Under the pieces are notes generated by a model. The model was given only the letters and a program-made list of their open reading frames with translations. It ran no database searches and was not told the DNA's origin. DNA of 64,000 nt, taken from assembly GCA_964035545.1 (NCBI GenBank), contig OZ037769.1:7625929-7689928 (forward strand). The letters are read 5' to 3'. The DNA comes from Bugula neritina. Taxonomy: Eukaryota > Bryozoa > Gymnolaemata > Cheilostomatida > Bugulidae. This document shows positions 37,474 to 58,500 of the stretch, one piece after another. How positions within the stretch are numbered: the first letter of the stretch is position 1; the number at the start of each line of letters is the position of its first letter. The position numbers and the translations under genes were made by a program.

Positions 37474-39056
37474 CTGCTTACAGCAGCTGTACACAGATTG
37501 AGGCATGAATTGATACAACCTTGTAGCTTTACACAGAGAACCAATTGCTGGATTCACATGAGAATCAGGTAGATAGCAATGAAGTCTTAAGAGAAACTTC
37601 TTATACTCAGTGAGACTTACAGTTTGCTATATATATAAGGGTAATGATGGTTCAGTATTTTATGCGGTATGCTGTGTGTTATCGCCCAGAAATCTAGTAT
37701 ATGTTGACTCTGCGATACTTGGTTTATCTAACTTCATAAATACATTCTTTCTGCATACATCTGGATCATTTCTAAACTGCTAAATTATTAATAATAAGCC
37801 AACAAGTTAATGTTGAAAAGTTTTAAACGGAGCTGGTAAATCAAAAATGCTTGTCAGCATGCTGGTGCATCATGGCATCACTCAACTTCATTAGTGCGAA
37901 CTTATAAGAGGAAAGGTTTTGCCCTTTAAATAAAAATAGTTGCTGTTAGTATATAACTTTACACAGTAATAAACTTCAATAAGTTGGTTAGAAATAAGCT
38001 ATTCCATTATTAGCACGCAATATAAATCAAATGTTCAGCAAAGTTAATAGAAATAAATAATATATTCTCTGTACTGGCATATAAATATATTATAGAGGTT
38101 AGTTTAGCCATTGAGACTGATATTCTAGGGTATACCAGGGGATTACCAACTGGAAATGTTATTACATCAATGCCATAGTTATTCTACTCTGCAAATTTCA
38201 CACCCTTGAGGCAAGGTCTATGATCGACATGAAGGTTAATAAAGTACGAAAACCGGTGCAACTTATTGGCAGCCACGGACAAATTTTAGTTTTAATCCCA
38301 ATTATAACTACTCTTATATTGAAGCAGCTAAGTTTTATTCTGGACAAAAATTCGAAGCTGATATGTGTCAAACATGAAATACACGACATTTAACAAGTTT
38401 GCTGGCTAGTTCTAATCTGCAAATGTGATTTTTGAGCTTGCTAGCTAATGTTGATTATTTCAAACTATCTCAATGATGAAACTTTTCACGCCACTACCTG
38501 TTTCTATAAAAACAGTAAACTACTTAAAGCCGGCAACTTATAGTTGCAGAAATAGAATAATTTCCTTACATATTAACATGATATATTGATTTAATGAAGC
38601 TATTTCATACAGCTTGTATTTTATAGATACATGATTTCCTTTTATAAAATGCCATTCCTGCAATAACTTATAAGTGTAGAAAAATTTTAATGGAAGAAAA
38701 AAAGTAATGATAAACTGATCAATAATGGTCATTAAGATTACTTCCTGGTTGAGACATCTGCTTCTTGGGTGATTCAAGCAAGTCTTGATTGATAGCCAGA
38801 CCCATTCTAGAAATCCTGCAAACATGGATTGCACCAGTACAAAAGAGTATGGCATGGCAAGGACGTATATTAGCCATATTTCAGTCGTATGCAAAATATG
38901 AGAGAGGCCTTGCTTCAGTCTTTTCTGGGCTTAAACACGATTTATGCGAATCCTTGTTTAGTTGTAAATTTATCTGCGATAATCTACATCTAATCTTTGA
39001 CCAGATATATATATTTGCGAGCACCAAGTGCATCCTGTCAAATGCTGTTTATATAC
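37474..39056. other. Non-coding spacer
   Basis: Open frames of up to about 118 codons occur around 38.54-38.9 kb on the minus strand and 38.79-39.3 kb on the plus strand. Neither shows a recognisable motif, and the plus-strand one runs into the adjacent tandem repeat. Confidence 0.4.
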
Positions 39057-39275
39057 AACATGTGTGTGCTATACAGTTGATATATATAACATGTGTGTGT
39101 GCTATACAGTTGGTATATAAAACATGTGTGTGTGCTATACAGTTGGTATATATAACATGTGTGTGTGCTATACAGTTGGTATATATAATGTGTGTGTGCT
39201 ATACAGTTGGTATATATAACATGTGTGTGTGCTATACAGTTGGTATATATAACATGTATGTGCTATACAGTTGGT
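39057..39275. repeat. 33-bp minisatellite with GT-rich units
   Basis: Six to seven copies of a unit of about 33 bp (tatacagttggtatatataa followed by catgtgtgtgtgc), with small length changes in the GT run. Confidence 0.95.
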
Positions 39276-45415
<6,140 letters not shown>

Positions 45416-45565
45416 GGAGGAAACCAACTTCTGGAGGCTGTTGAAAGACTTACAGAAATACTTCCCAAAACAAAGGTTGCTATTGGTTTAATGCAGTTGG
45501 AAATTAATAAACAATACTTCCAGAATGCTAAACGACGACTGGTCCGCCTTGGCGCCTCCTCTTAG
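45416..45565 (+). CDS. Orphan terminal coding exon, unknown protein
   Basis: After the good acceptor TTTTTTGTCTGCGCCATCGCAG there is an open stretch of 49 codons ending in TAG at 45563-45565. It starts GGNQLLEAVERLTEILPKTK and ends KRRLVRLGASS. Composition is more GC-balanced than the flanks, codon use looks normal, and the peptide is amphipathic and helical, somewhat like the end of a TPR or other alpha-helical repeat protein. I do not recognise the family. I found no upstream exon, so it may be the last exon of a gene with very long introns, or a fragment of a pseudogene. The reading phase at the acceptor appears to be 0 but is not tested by a partner exon. Confidence 0.4.
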   Translation, partial: GGNQLLEAVERLTEILPKTKVAIGLMQLEINKQYFQNAKRRLVRLGASS

Positions 45566-48500
45566 TGGAACTGTGTGATTAAGAGTGATTTCTAGGTATT
45601 ATTAATGAGTCATTGTATAAAAAGTTAGGACAGGAACATGTACCATTGTCTAAAGCACCCTCGCGACTCAAACAACTCGATATATTTACTAGAGTATGCG
45701 GGAGACGCCCATTATATGCATTCCTGCATGACACATCATCATCATTATATGTCTGAGTCAGTTAGTCAAGTAGCACTTGCTCTTTGCTACTGAAGCTTAT
45801 CATCAAGTATGAGAAAAAATGGTCTAAACTGTATATATACTTTCTGCAAAAAAGGAGATGTAGTTGCACAGCTAGTCAAATCAACTGAACATTATATTCA
45901 AGAGCTGATCCTCACCTATCCTCACTTATCTCCACTCTGTCATGTTCGGTTAGCAGATATATTCAAGAGCTGATGCAGGTTTATAATTACTTAAAGTTAA
46001 AGTTGTGTAGAATGTACTCTGTTGCTTTCAAGTGCACCACTTATACTTCTTCTGCACCCATATGTTCTCTAAAGCTGGAATAGGTGACACTCACAATGTC
46101 TATTTCGTCACAATATCGTCAGAGAGTTTTTTAAACCAGTTAAAGTTCAACTCGTCATTGAAACTGTGATCTGGTGAGGTATGTGCAGTAACAGAGAAAA
46201 TGAGAAAAGCTTGTGTTCTAGATTAGAAATGTAGCAAATGAAGTTATGTTCCACTGAACTAAAAATAATATCTTTTCAACTTCATTGTTATGTTCTATCC
46301 GGGCCCGACACCAAAATGTAATAAAAAGTTAAAGAAACTTATGCTATTTCAATTTCTCCACTACTGCTCATAGATAGATTTGGTATGTTTAGGTTTTAAC
46401 TATAATATTTAGTGTTGTAGAAGAATAAGATCTTCCGACATAATTGACCGATTTTGATTGACTGAATCATAATTACGTTTTGTTTTGTTTTGACCTTTCT
46501 AGTTTAAGAAACTATCATTACCAGTTTCTTAAATTAGTTCTATTTTAAGAAACTGGTGATGATATATAGTGATGAAATAGGCATTATATATGTGCCAGCT
46601 ATCAAAGCTCTAAAAATACAAATAAGAAGTTTAACCAAAATCATAAGACTATATGTGCTGTTAGCATACTAAACTCATTGTGTGATTGAGTTTTGATAAC
46701 AGCATTCAATGTTCTTTTTGAAAGTAAATTGATTTTTGTTAATTTTGCTATCATAATTATTGCCGGTGATGATAACAAGTTTTATGACTTTTAATTTTAT
46801 TTAGATGTCATACTTCTGAGTAAACAACTACAAACAAACAGGTGTAAGGTTTTCAAAAAACTTTGTTAAATGTTTGTGAGTCCAGACCTGACAGGCACCT
46901 CTCCTCTCCTCTCCCACTCCCCTCCCAAGCCAACTCTATACCAGCAAAATTTTGACTGACCAAACTTAATGTTATTTTTGTTATTTCAGTATTCAGTCAG
47001 CTGGTGTGGAAAAAATCAGTTCAAATTATTTAGGTTTAAATTTTTTCTAAATTATATGCAGAGTAAGAAAATAAGTCTATTTGAGCAACTTGCCATTAAG
47101 CACACTGAAGACCTTTTTTTAATTATAGTTGAAATTTTATGATCATTTCTAGAAAAAATACTTACACAATCTACATATGTTCTAGTGTAATTACAGCAGT
47201 GTTCTAGATTGTTATCTATCCAAACTCTAAATTAAAATCTGCAAACAATGAAATTGAAACAAACCAAATTTATGTTTAGCATTGTAACTGTTAATAATAC
47301 TTTACCACATGTTTTGTATGTTCGCCACTATTTAGTGGCAAAACCAAGAAAGAAATTGCTTCAACTATATTTAAATAGGCACTGTTATTAGTATGATAAG
47401 AGAAGCTATGTAAAGACTTATAATGTATGGAAGTAACCCTGTCCTACAGGCCAAACGCAAAGAGAACAATATTATATTAATAGATTGTTAGAGTTTTTTC
47501 ACCTTACCTGATGAGCCTATATTGTGAAACACAGCAAGCAATGAGCTAGTAAAAAGATTGGAAGTATAATGCAACAATGCCTACCTATATTATGTTATAT
47601 AACCACCATATGCTATAGAACTATTATGTTATATAACCATCATATGCTATAGAACTATTATATTATTGTAAACATTTCCTAGATAACTATTAGGTTGCTA
47701 ACATACAAAGTAGCAACAAAACTCTGTTCCTTGCCTTTTTCTTAACCGGATAATTTTGATTTAATTACAAATAAGTAACTGAAGTTTGAAAGCTTCCATT
47801 CAATAACTATTAACATCATTCATTTGCCGTTAGTTATGGTTATTTTGAGCTTTAAGAAATGATGTGTTGGCATTTAAACTTATAAATATAGAACTTTTTT
47901 GGATGCGCCAAAAATATTATGCAATAATTACTGATTCTGTAGTTACAGGTAGCTGGCTAAGCGGTAACACCTCTCGCCTGTTGTCAGGAATATTATGCTG
48001 TAGATGGACTATAATGAGGACGGTTTCATGAAGGAGGAAAAGATACTTCTTTAAACAGCAATTTATCATAAATCGAAAATTTTCGCGCATTATTATACTG
48101 CAATTTGTATTAGCGTACAAAAAGAAATAGTTATTGAAAATAATCCTTATAACATTTTAGTGACAGCTATTGTTAAAATATGATGGTATACACTTTTTAC
48201 AGCATCAACCTAAAGTTTTACCCTTCCGATTGTGACAATTTTGTTTAGGCCACAACTCCAGTGTGCAACATACTGGGGGGGGGGGTTATCTCATATAGCC
48301 TGAGAATAATAATTCCAGTACAATACTCTGTATGAAATTGCCTGAGCAATCTCTCATAATATTTCTGTAGTTGCAAACTCGTGAGTAAACAGTGATTGGA
48401 GATACTGTTTCTGTTTTGTAAAAACCTGTAATACAACAGTGCAAAATGATGGTTAAACTTTGCTAAATTAATTGCTTATAGCAACATGTAATTAAAGAAA

Positions 48501-51500
48501 TTTCAACAGAATTGTTGTTAATTTAATACATTACTAAATTAGATTATATTGCAACACACTCATTGATTCACAGCAATTATGGCAATGAATATTTGCAGAG
48601 GAAAGTTTTTATGGGTTGCTTTCTCTTGACATACTAGTAACAACTTAAATGGGTTTTAACTTTGTATGTTGTAACATATAGGTTTTTAGTTTACATTATT
48701 ATATATCCTCATGGTAAACCACACCTGTTCTTAGTTATGTATAATTTATAAGTAGTTACGTGACGTAATTTGCAATATTGACTTCAAGGACTTGATATAT
48801 ATCATCTAGCATTTAAAATCCTATCATGGGTGGTCTTTAGTGGTTCAGGCATCAATCTTACATTAGATTATCTATGAATTTATTATATTAGTAAGTTGCT
48901 GAAATTCGTTCATTCATTACATGGAATTATCAAGGATTAATGACTGATAATTCATGATTTTATTCACCTTACTAATCAATTTATTAGCATTTCAACACTT
49001 AACTGGTAAAGATTGGTAGAATAATACAATGTATTTGAGTTGCAACATATTACGTTGTATTTGATACCCCACGCATTAATTTGAAAATCCAACTCTCTCC
49101 CATTGTGTTTTAGCTATTACACAGCTGAGGTGTTGTGAAACATCCTTTACCTGTCAATCATATGACACCTGCTGCTCTGGTCACTAAACTGATGTGATGT
49201 CACTCAACACTTATATAGCTGCATGATTCGCTATGCCAAAACTAGATTATCCTACATGACACCTTTCACTACTCTTAGATTCTAATGTCACTCCTAATCT
49301 CCTTTCTCAAGACTTATTCTAGAGATCTAGCAATATTCCACTAAACTAAGTAATAGTGATTTATCGTTATGTGATAGACCTGAATTTCTTCATTAAGTAT
49401 CATACATTTAGTTTAGTTTAGTTAATTTCAAAACATAGCATACAATGTAAGATAAATGTTATATATTTTATTATTCAAAGTATATAGAACGAAATTTTAA
49501 GGCCTATGATGCTATAACATGGCAGTTATTTGAGGCAGTGGGCCTAGCAAAAAAATGTCAAAAAATTTGCCTTAGTTGGAAGTAGGCTACCATTGTTAAA
49601 GCAAATTTCTGATGTGAAATTGAAAGCAACATTTATATAGATAGATTACAATAACATGTATTTGAGTGATCAGTGATGTTATAGTGGATTAATGGTATAT
49701 TATACACTAAATCCAATTTTGTAAATTCCTACATAAGCCTAGATTTTCTGTTGTGCTACATGGCCCACACTAAAGCAAATTAACATTGAATTATAGTGTA
49801 AATTTGCTTTTTTATCCTATAACAGATGTATAAAACAAGCAGAATATTTATATGATGAATTTTGTTAATTAGTGCTAAATTATAGATAAAAGAACATTTG
49901 CACTGTGAAATACTATTGCGCATTGGTTTTTCCTTATAAACTAGTTTATTAATATAAAGTTGCTTAGCTAGTTGATATTATAAGCTGCATGTTTTTAAAA
50001 AAAAACTGTCTACAGAAAAGTATTTATTTTCTTTATACAAAAGTTTTTTATATAATTATCCATACATCCACAGAATTATAAAAAAATCATTTTGTATGTT
50101 TAGATACCTGATAGTATTTTTCTATAATTGATCAATAAAGGCTTTGATAGTTATTTGTAAGTAATATTTTAGCCTAGGCTCTTTTTGCTTTTCACTTAAA
50201 AATAGAGATTGCACACAGTTTTGACTTCAAAGTTCAAATATTGACTAAATGTTTGGCTTTGGCACGATCTAGATCTATACTTAGATAAAAACAACTTAAA
50301 TAGTATTTATTTCATTTTTTAGCTCAATTCTGCCACTTTAATGACCATCTAAGTTTTTGTCACCATAATTTTATATAATGTATTGCTTTGGAATGTGTGA
50401 ATAGTTTCCATTTCTGTAAAATTAAAATATCAATAGGCTATATGTGCAACATATTTATTTGAAGGGTATAAACATGTAAAGCTTGCATTTACTACAGATA
50501 AAGTATTTACAAACAATTATATGCCATTAATAATGAGTTATTACTGATTATATTTATAGCATTTTTATTATTGTTAACATTATAATGTTATTATTATATT
50601 GTAGTTACATTCTGATGCAGACTACGATTCAAATTGGAAACTGAAATTGTGTTCACTTACTTATAATTGGATATTTTATCGCCACGAAGAAAACCTACGT
50701 GAAATAATGTAGCCCTAGTTCCCGAAAAATTGTGTGTATACACAATATGTTTATATGACAAACGAAAGGTTTACAAAACTACACGGTCTATTATTATTTA
50801 CTCCTAAAGTTAAATTCCTTTTTCTCGGTTTCCGCTTTTGTAAGCTATGAAGGACAATATAAATGACTATCATCATTAATGATTAATGGTTTATTACTAT
50901 TAGTATGACTCACACACCATTAATGATACTAATAACACTTATACAATATAAGTATTAGTATTATTATTACTAGCATTAAAATGGTACAATTATAACCATT
51001 AAAATATCACAACGATGATTAGTAATTTTGTTGATACTTTATAATATTAATATGTAAATTGTAATCATAATCATAATGATAATGATTGTGAATGTGTGGC
51101 ATAATGATAACTTAGCCATAATTTTTAATTAATCTGATAGTATAATTAATATTATAAGTATAACTATAACTTAAACTATAAGTATAACTATAACTTAATA
51201 ACTATAAGTTATAACATTAACAGAATACGAAATTTCAGTGTTTCTACTTTCTAGATTGAGATTTAATCAGAAATACTTATAGTTATACTTAGAGTTAGTC
51301 TAACAGTAAAACTAAATGTTATAAAATTAATATTACATTTATTGTCTATATTATAATTATATTAATATTTATAACTTTAAGTTTCACTTGCATTTTTAAT
51401 TTGATGTTGATTTTAAACTTGAAGTTATTATTAATTTCACATAATTATGATGTGATTATAAAAAACCTCACACAAGTTTATAATCTAAACCACAATTCTT

Positions 51501-52530
51501 GTTAGAAACTCCTCGTGCGTGATGGCAAAGGTTTTTTATTTTTTAAAGGGAGCTATTGCTAAGAGTTTATTTATATGATTCTGTGACACAGAAGCGATTA
51601 TGACTGGATGCTCTTTCTAACATCGCCAATGGCCTTTATTAGGGATCTGATTCATGACTATAAGCTTAGATTTACTAAGGCAGAGCTATAATCTCTAGAT
51701 CACAGCTGCTCGCTTGATTTTGATTATAAGTATCATAAAATAGTTATTATTATCATTAATCATTATGATTATAACTAAAATTAAATGATTAAATGTAATA
51801 AATCATAAATATTGTAATTGTTATTGAGTTTATTAAATCATATATCTATACAATTATAAATATTGAATTTAGTAACATTTAAAAATTATTTATAATAATG
51901 AAAATATTTATAAGTATAGCTATAAGATTCAGATTGCCATTATGATCAAGTTTAACTTCAAGTACAATTATAAGTGTATAAGTCTATAACCTAAGCTCTA
52001 ATTATGATTATCGGAAGTCAACGTTGAAATTCATCTTTAATTTAAAATTCTCTGTTATCAGCTATACTTTATTCATTTATTGTTTAACTCATACTTTTAT
52101 AGCAATCAGAAAGCATACACAAAAAGTATTGATGATTGCTAGTCTATTCATTTTATTGTGGTTGCAGGTAGTTGATGCTTTTATCATGTTGTTGAAAACT
52201 CACCTTTAAATTTCTGTTTTCATATTCATGTTTGATTGAATAATAAACCTAAACATATCTATTATATTTACAATGCTTAGTCAGACTCATGATGAAGTTA
52301 ACTTGAAAATGTCAAACTACCAATTTAAAATAATGTGAATTGCCTTATATTCTTCACATTGGTTATACTTAAAACTCGTGTGTAGAAGCTAATTTGAGAT
52401 TAAGAACAGTAACTTTAAAGTTCACATGCAAATTGTTGACCTCACTTGATATATATTCATCTTGTTCAGGTGGAAATGTAAGACTTATAGACGTTGGTTG
52501 GTTTTCACCGTCTTCTCCGCTGGTAACAAA
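45566..52530. other. Non-coding spacer before SLC35C2
   Basis: No supportable gene. It holds a 20-bp-arm hairpin at 46514-46563, a G-run at about 48.28 kb, and low-complexity ATAAGTATAACT/ATTATTA sequence between 50.87 and 52.0 kb. The last hundred bases (from about 52.46 kb) look like the 5' UTR of SLC35C2. Confidence 0.45.
46514..46563. repeat. Short hairpin, 20-bp arms
   Basis: ATCATTACCAGTTTCTTAAA (46514-46533) and its near-complement 46544-46563, one mismatch, with a 10-nt loop. A third related piece (agtttaagaaactatcatta) sits just upstream at 46501-46520. Confidence 0.75.
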
Positions 52531-55500
52531 ATGGGTAAATATGATACAATTATTTTAACTACCATACTTGATGTCGCTTGATGTGATAATTTAAATACAA
52601 ATATGCCCAATGAATGCTGTAAAAGGCATGCAACTATTATTTGCACAATAAATGAAAAAATTACGTCTACAAGCCGCTTATATATGTTAATATTATTATT
52701 ATTATTAGTTGTATGTAATATTTTATATTTTGTAGGTTGCTGTAACATGATCACTACTGGTTTCATCAAGAAAGGACTTTTGACTCTGGGTCTTATTTTG
52801 TTCTATTACTTCTTTTCTATAGTTCTCACTTTCTACAACAAAATAGTTGTAACTGTAAGTTTCATTTAGCACGGGTTTGCCTAGAAGGTCTGTTGGTTGC
52901 ATGTTCATAGAATGCATAAACTTTTTTATATATAGTAATCATTTGGCCTAGTCAGTTATTTAATTTTGGATCATTTTCTCAATTTCCATAAATTCACATT
53001 TAAATTTCATAGTATACAATAGTACTATATTCTGTAAGAGTCTCGTCATGTATATTCTCATTTTTTTAATTTGTTCAAAAATGGTAGCCAGTTCATCAAG
53101 CCAAATTCTTTTAGCAATGACTTTCTACTGAATACAGCTGATGCGTGTGGAAATATGGGTTTTGTTTTTATAACTGATTCCTGCGGATCCTTAACATTCT
53201 GTTTGTAGAAGTTTAAATACCCTCTCGTCATGACGTATATACACTTGATAGTGAAGTTTGTGCTAGCTAGTTTGGTACGGAATATTCTAGAATGCAAACA
53301 GGGAAAATCTAGGGTCACTCTAGATTGGTGGACATTTTTAGTTAGTGTCGGCCCTGTAGGTAAGTTGTCTTCACATTTTCTTTGTATTCTCTTTGCATAA
53401 TATTTTCTTACACCTTTTCTGAATAACTAACTATGTTGACTGCACATACTGTATAACCAGTGTTCCTATTTGCTTGTAGGAATTACAAGTATCTTAGATA
53501 TTGGGCTATCAAATTGGAGCTTCGAGTTTATCACAGTCTCTCTGTAAGTGAAGTTCTTTATGTGTCCTTCTGTCTTGGCAATATCTATCATACTCTAGTG
53601 CTTGGTAAATTCATGACCATGTAAAATGCTGTCTGGCTCTAAAGCCTAGCTTTCAGTGTTGTAGACTTACCACTCTTTGTATTATAATATACACTTCCAG
53701 CTGCTGTCATCATGGAGGTTGCTGTCGATAAAATTGATGAATAGTCACTTCAAGTTTCTTGAGAAATTCTCAGCCTACCTACCATATAATAATATGCCCC
53801 ATACCCAGTCTAGCACCTGCTCGCAGGTTGATTTTTCAGTTGTGAAAAATATATATACCGTGTGGTAGTAACTACACACCGTGATCACTCATATGTGTCG
53901 TAAAACTTGATATGCCCAAATAGCCTTTGCTCCATAAGCAGAAACTTTCAATGCGCCGGCAAATAGTATATATATTATTTACAGATACACTATGACAAAA
54001 ACATCAGCCATAGTTTTTATTCTTATATTTGGACTTATTCTAAGAGTGGAGACTTTTGTAAGTATATGTTTTAGTCTTTTGTTTTGATATTGTTGTCTAA
54101 TGTAAATAGTTTCAATTTAATACGACACCGTTTTAGTTTAATATAATATAATAGCATTATACTGTAGTGTAATATAATACCATTATAGTGTAATATAATA
54201 TAATACAATTGTAGTTTAATATAATATCATTTTAGTTTAATATAATATAATAACATTGTAGTGTAATGTAATACAATACCATTATAGTGTAATATGATAT
54301 AATAGCATTACAAGCTAATATGATTCACAGCAAAGAAAGGATGTCAAGTGCAACATAGTATAGCTTCTATAGTTCTATATGATTTAAAAACAGATGGAAT
54401 AGTTACAACACATGAGTTGGAGTGTTTTCTTAGCTCTACCCAGTTGGTATGCTTGAATTGTCAACTGCGTTGGGTTTCACATATAGGAAAACGATCTTTA
54501 TCATTACAGTGTAGCATATAGAATTTCTTAAATATTTGTTGGTGCTAAACTATTGTTGTTTTTTCTTTAAAAGTTTCAACTTGTAAGATTTTTTATTAAA
54601 TGTATAAACCGCACAGTTTAAAAATAAATTGAAGGATGTGTGGTGATGATTTATAGATATGATATCATTGAGGATGTCTTACTTTCTCTCGAGTGGAAAT
54701 GGTACCAGTTTCTATATGAGCAATGTTTCTCTTGACACGTGTTTTGTATTTTATTACTATGCACTAAAGTGTGTAGGTAGTAGACAACCTTAAATATGAC
54801 ACAAGTTAGTCACATGATTTGTTACGAGCAAGTGCTATGAATAGTCGAATGACTCATACATTCTATTTCCTAGGGTTTATATTATCAGTTAGCCAACCAG
54901 TTTTGTGTTTTATGTGCCTTTCGTTATATAAAGTCTTTGTAATGCTAGTAACAAGTTACAATACTATCTATTGCAGAGATGGATGCAGTTGTGTGTGGTG
55001 CTGTGTATAAGTCTTGGACTATTTCTCTTCACATTTAAATCTACACAGTTTAATCCCATTGGATTTTTCATGTGTTTGGCTGCCAGTGTTACCAGTGGTC
55101 TCAGATGGGGTTTGACACAGAAAGTGGCGCAGAGGGGGGAACTGGGTAAGCTGTAGTCTTAGTTCAACTGTAGAATACCGCATTTTATTACACTTTTCCA
55201 TAATAGTATTTAATTAATTTAGATTTAAAAGTACTCAAATACTTTCTGGGTTTTTTGTTGATGCCTTTGTCCTATAAAAACAATTTTTTTGCTAAATTAT
55301 GATGGACTTATTTTCTGTGATCGTCTTTGTGACATCAGATTCCATGAGAATTTATACCTGATACAAGGTAGTTTTTTGGAATTTTTTGGTTTTGTTGTTT
55401 GCACTACTGTGAGATGTGTTAGTATTGTCTTGTATCACCTGTAGTGTGACCAGCACTATTAGTCTGTACTGTTAGTATCACCTGTAGTATGACTAGTACT

Positions 55501-58500
55501 ATTAGTCTGTACTGTCTTGTATCACCTGTAGTGTGACTAGTACTATTAGTCTGTACTGTTAGTATCACCTGTAGTGTTACTAGTACTATTAGTCCGTACT
55601 GTTAGTATCACCTGTAGTGTGACTAGTACTAGTAGTATGTACTGTTAGTATCACCTGTAGTGTTACTAGTACTATTAATGGGTACTGTTAGTATCACCTG
55701 TAGTGTGACTAGTACTACTAGTCTGTACTGTGAGTATCACCTGTAGTGTGAATAGTACTATTAGTCTGTACTGTTATTGCAGGTCTAACTAACCCCGTAG
55801 ACTTCATGTATCACATACAGCCATGGATGATATGTGGGCTGCTTCCTCTGGCAGTTGGTATAGAAGGTAACCTGCTGTACACAACCTCACTAAACATTTT
55901 ATCTGCTTGCATATTTCTACCTGAACTTTTTAAATAATGTCAAATAGTCTGGAAATATATAAATTTCGTTTAGCCTGTAGCTGTTTACATGTATATTAAA
56001 TGACTCTATGGTTAATAACTTGAAAGTTCTGTGTTGAATGACAGTCCATTATTTATTTCTATGATAAGATGATTTTTTGCCATTTGGTTTCTTATATTTT
56101 CAACTCATGTCATTTCTCTCTTAGGTTTAAAGTTTTCTGGTGACAAGAACTTCCTTGATTACAGCAGCTCCAACACGATTGAGAAGAACATGGCGGTGTT
56201 GTTAGGGGGCGCTCTGCTAGCCTTTGGTCTAGAGTTTAGTGAATTCCTTCTGGTTATGAAGACCTCTAGTTTAACTCTATCAGTGTCATCTATGTTTAAG
56301 GTGGGTAGCTAAGGCTGTTCTGTTTCAAGTTAATACATGTGCTGTTGGCACACAATTTAGTTTGTAGGGTGTGGCTAACGCAGTGTGTAGGGTGTGTCTA
56401 ACACAGTGTGTAGGGCAGGGCGAATCTTTGAGCTTTAGAGGTTCTGCATGTGCCCATAAAGTCTTGTCAAGACTGGGAAAGTCCTATGAAATACATTTAC
56501 TTGTAAGTTTAGCTGAAACTACACGAACATTTATTCAACTTTAAATTACACTTGTGCATGTATATAGCACGTGTATGGTAATGAGTAGATTTTCGGTCTT
56601 ATGGAGAATGCAGAAATTTTCTAAAATTTTTTGACATAAATGGGGTACGTTAGCTAATGTTTTTTATTCTTACATTTCATATATGACTTGAAACTGGAAT
56701 GTAATTATACAACTTGCATTATTTGATCATGTGTATGCATGGTATTAATACACTGTAAGATAATTATAATGTATAAAATCTATATTATAATATTGTATTG
56801 GCCATGCTGTAATTCACAACTTACACACATTTAAACTGTTGATGTGGCCATTTCATAAAATTCTTGAATTTTTTTTAAAAAGTTGTAAGTAGTTGTAAGA
56901 ATAAACCTTTCAACATATATTAAGTCAACTGTTAACATTCTATGTAACTCATTCTCATCTCTTATGATCCCACAGGAATGCTGCATACTTCTATTTGCTC
57001 ACTGGCTGTACAAGGATGAGATGAACTATATCAACATGCTAGGGCTGGTGGCATGCCTCTCTGGAATAGCACTTCATATTTATATCAAAGCAACAAAAGG
57101 TATTACATATTAGAAAATAATTTCATGTGCTTTGAGGGTATTGGTATTTCATTATCTCCTTTGGTATTGTTGACAGTCGATGTATGATTTTCCTGGTGCT
57201 GTACACAAGTTATCAGTGTCCCTGGTAATTAGTGATAAGCCACAATCCTCAAAATACACAAAGCATATTTTGGCTTATATTGAACACATTTAAAAACTCA
57301 TAATTTGTAATTTTGTTCTGAAAAAGTTTTCTATCTTTTTTAAATTATTTTTAATATCAATAATAGAAAGAACCACAAAATTAGCATCAAAATGCTTAAA
57401 TACCGACAGTTTAGTAAACAATTAATTTTGGATTCTCCTGTATTCCGGCTATCAGCTCAGCACTAGTATATAATATTATGCCAGTCACTTTACTCTGTAA
57501 AACTTATTTCATTGGTTTTTAAAAAATACATCTGAATTTGAGTACACAAACTTATTAATGAATTTATCAGCCCACAAGGATTATTTTAATAATTTTAGTT
57601 TATTCATTTTAGTTTTGTGATGGGCACAAAATATATATAGACTTGAATACATTTGTTTGGTGTCAATACTTTGTTGCTATTAAACAGACTCACGCTAATA
57701 TAGTTCATTTTTCTCTGACTTGTATTTTGGAATCCAAATCATCTCTACTCTGAAAATGGTTATAAAAAGTGCAGTTCAAATTGTTTTGAATTTGCAATTT
57801 TAATTTAGTAAAACTTTTTTATATTAAAAGCTATTTTTTGATGATTTGACTTAGATGTAGTATAACAAGTTTCTTAGGTTGCTGTTATGATAGCTCTACA
57901 CAGTTGTTGCTCTGTTTTTTTTTGCAACTTTATCACTTTTCTCTATAAAAAATGTTATAGCATCCGTAATAATAGGCATTATGTTTATACAATCTAGCAA
58001 TATTATTACTCATTGCAACAAATTTTAGGAATGCTTGGAGTTGCCCTCTCAAATATGTTGTATGTAGCTGTTTAAAGTGCTAAGTGCAGTGTTGATTCTT
58101 TAAAGCTGGTTTCGAAGTGTCAATTGGTTCAAATGAATTACTTATATGTCACCAATAATTTAAGTCTCATTTCACTTTTATTAAATAATTCTACAATTCT
58201 GCAAGATTTTAATTTGGTAACAAGAAGTATTCTGCTAGTAAATAAAATACCATTTTCTACTAAAATATGTGACAGTTTCAAACATTGAATTCAAAACGTA
58301 GATAGAAGGTTTCTGTACATGTAATATTATGTAATCTAGTTGAAGTTTACACCTTTTGAGTTTCATTTCTTGTAAGAGAAAGAGTTAAATTCCTCCAGCA
58401 CTAAAGATCGGCTGTTAAAATATACAATGCTATAAATTTAACTGTAAGATATATAAGTCTACCTGTAAGATATATACAGCTATCTGTAATATATATAAAG

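Noticed and set aside
47941-47990. tRNA-like box A (TGGCTAAGCGG) suggesting a tRNA gene or SINE
   Set aside because: No box B follows at the right distance and no cloverleaf can be drawn.
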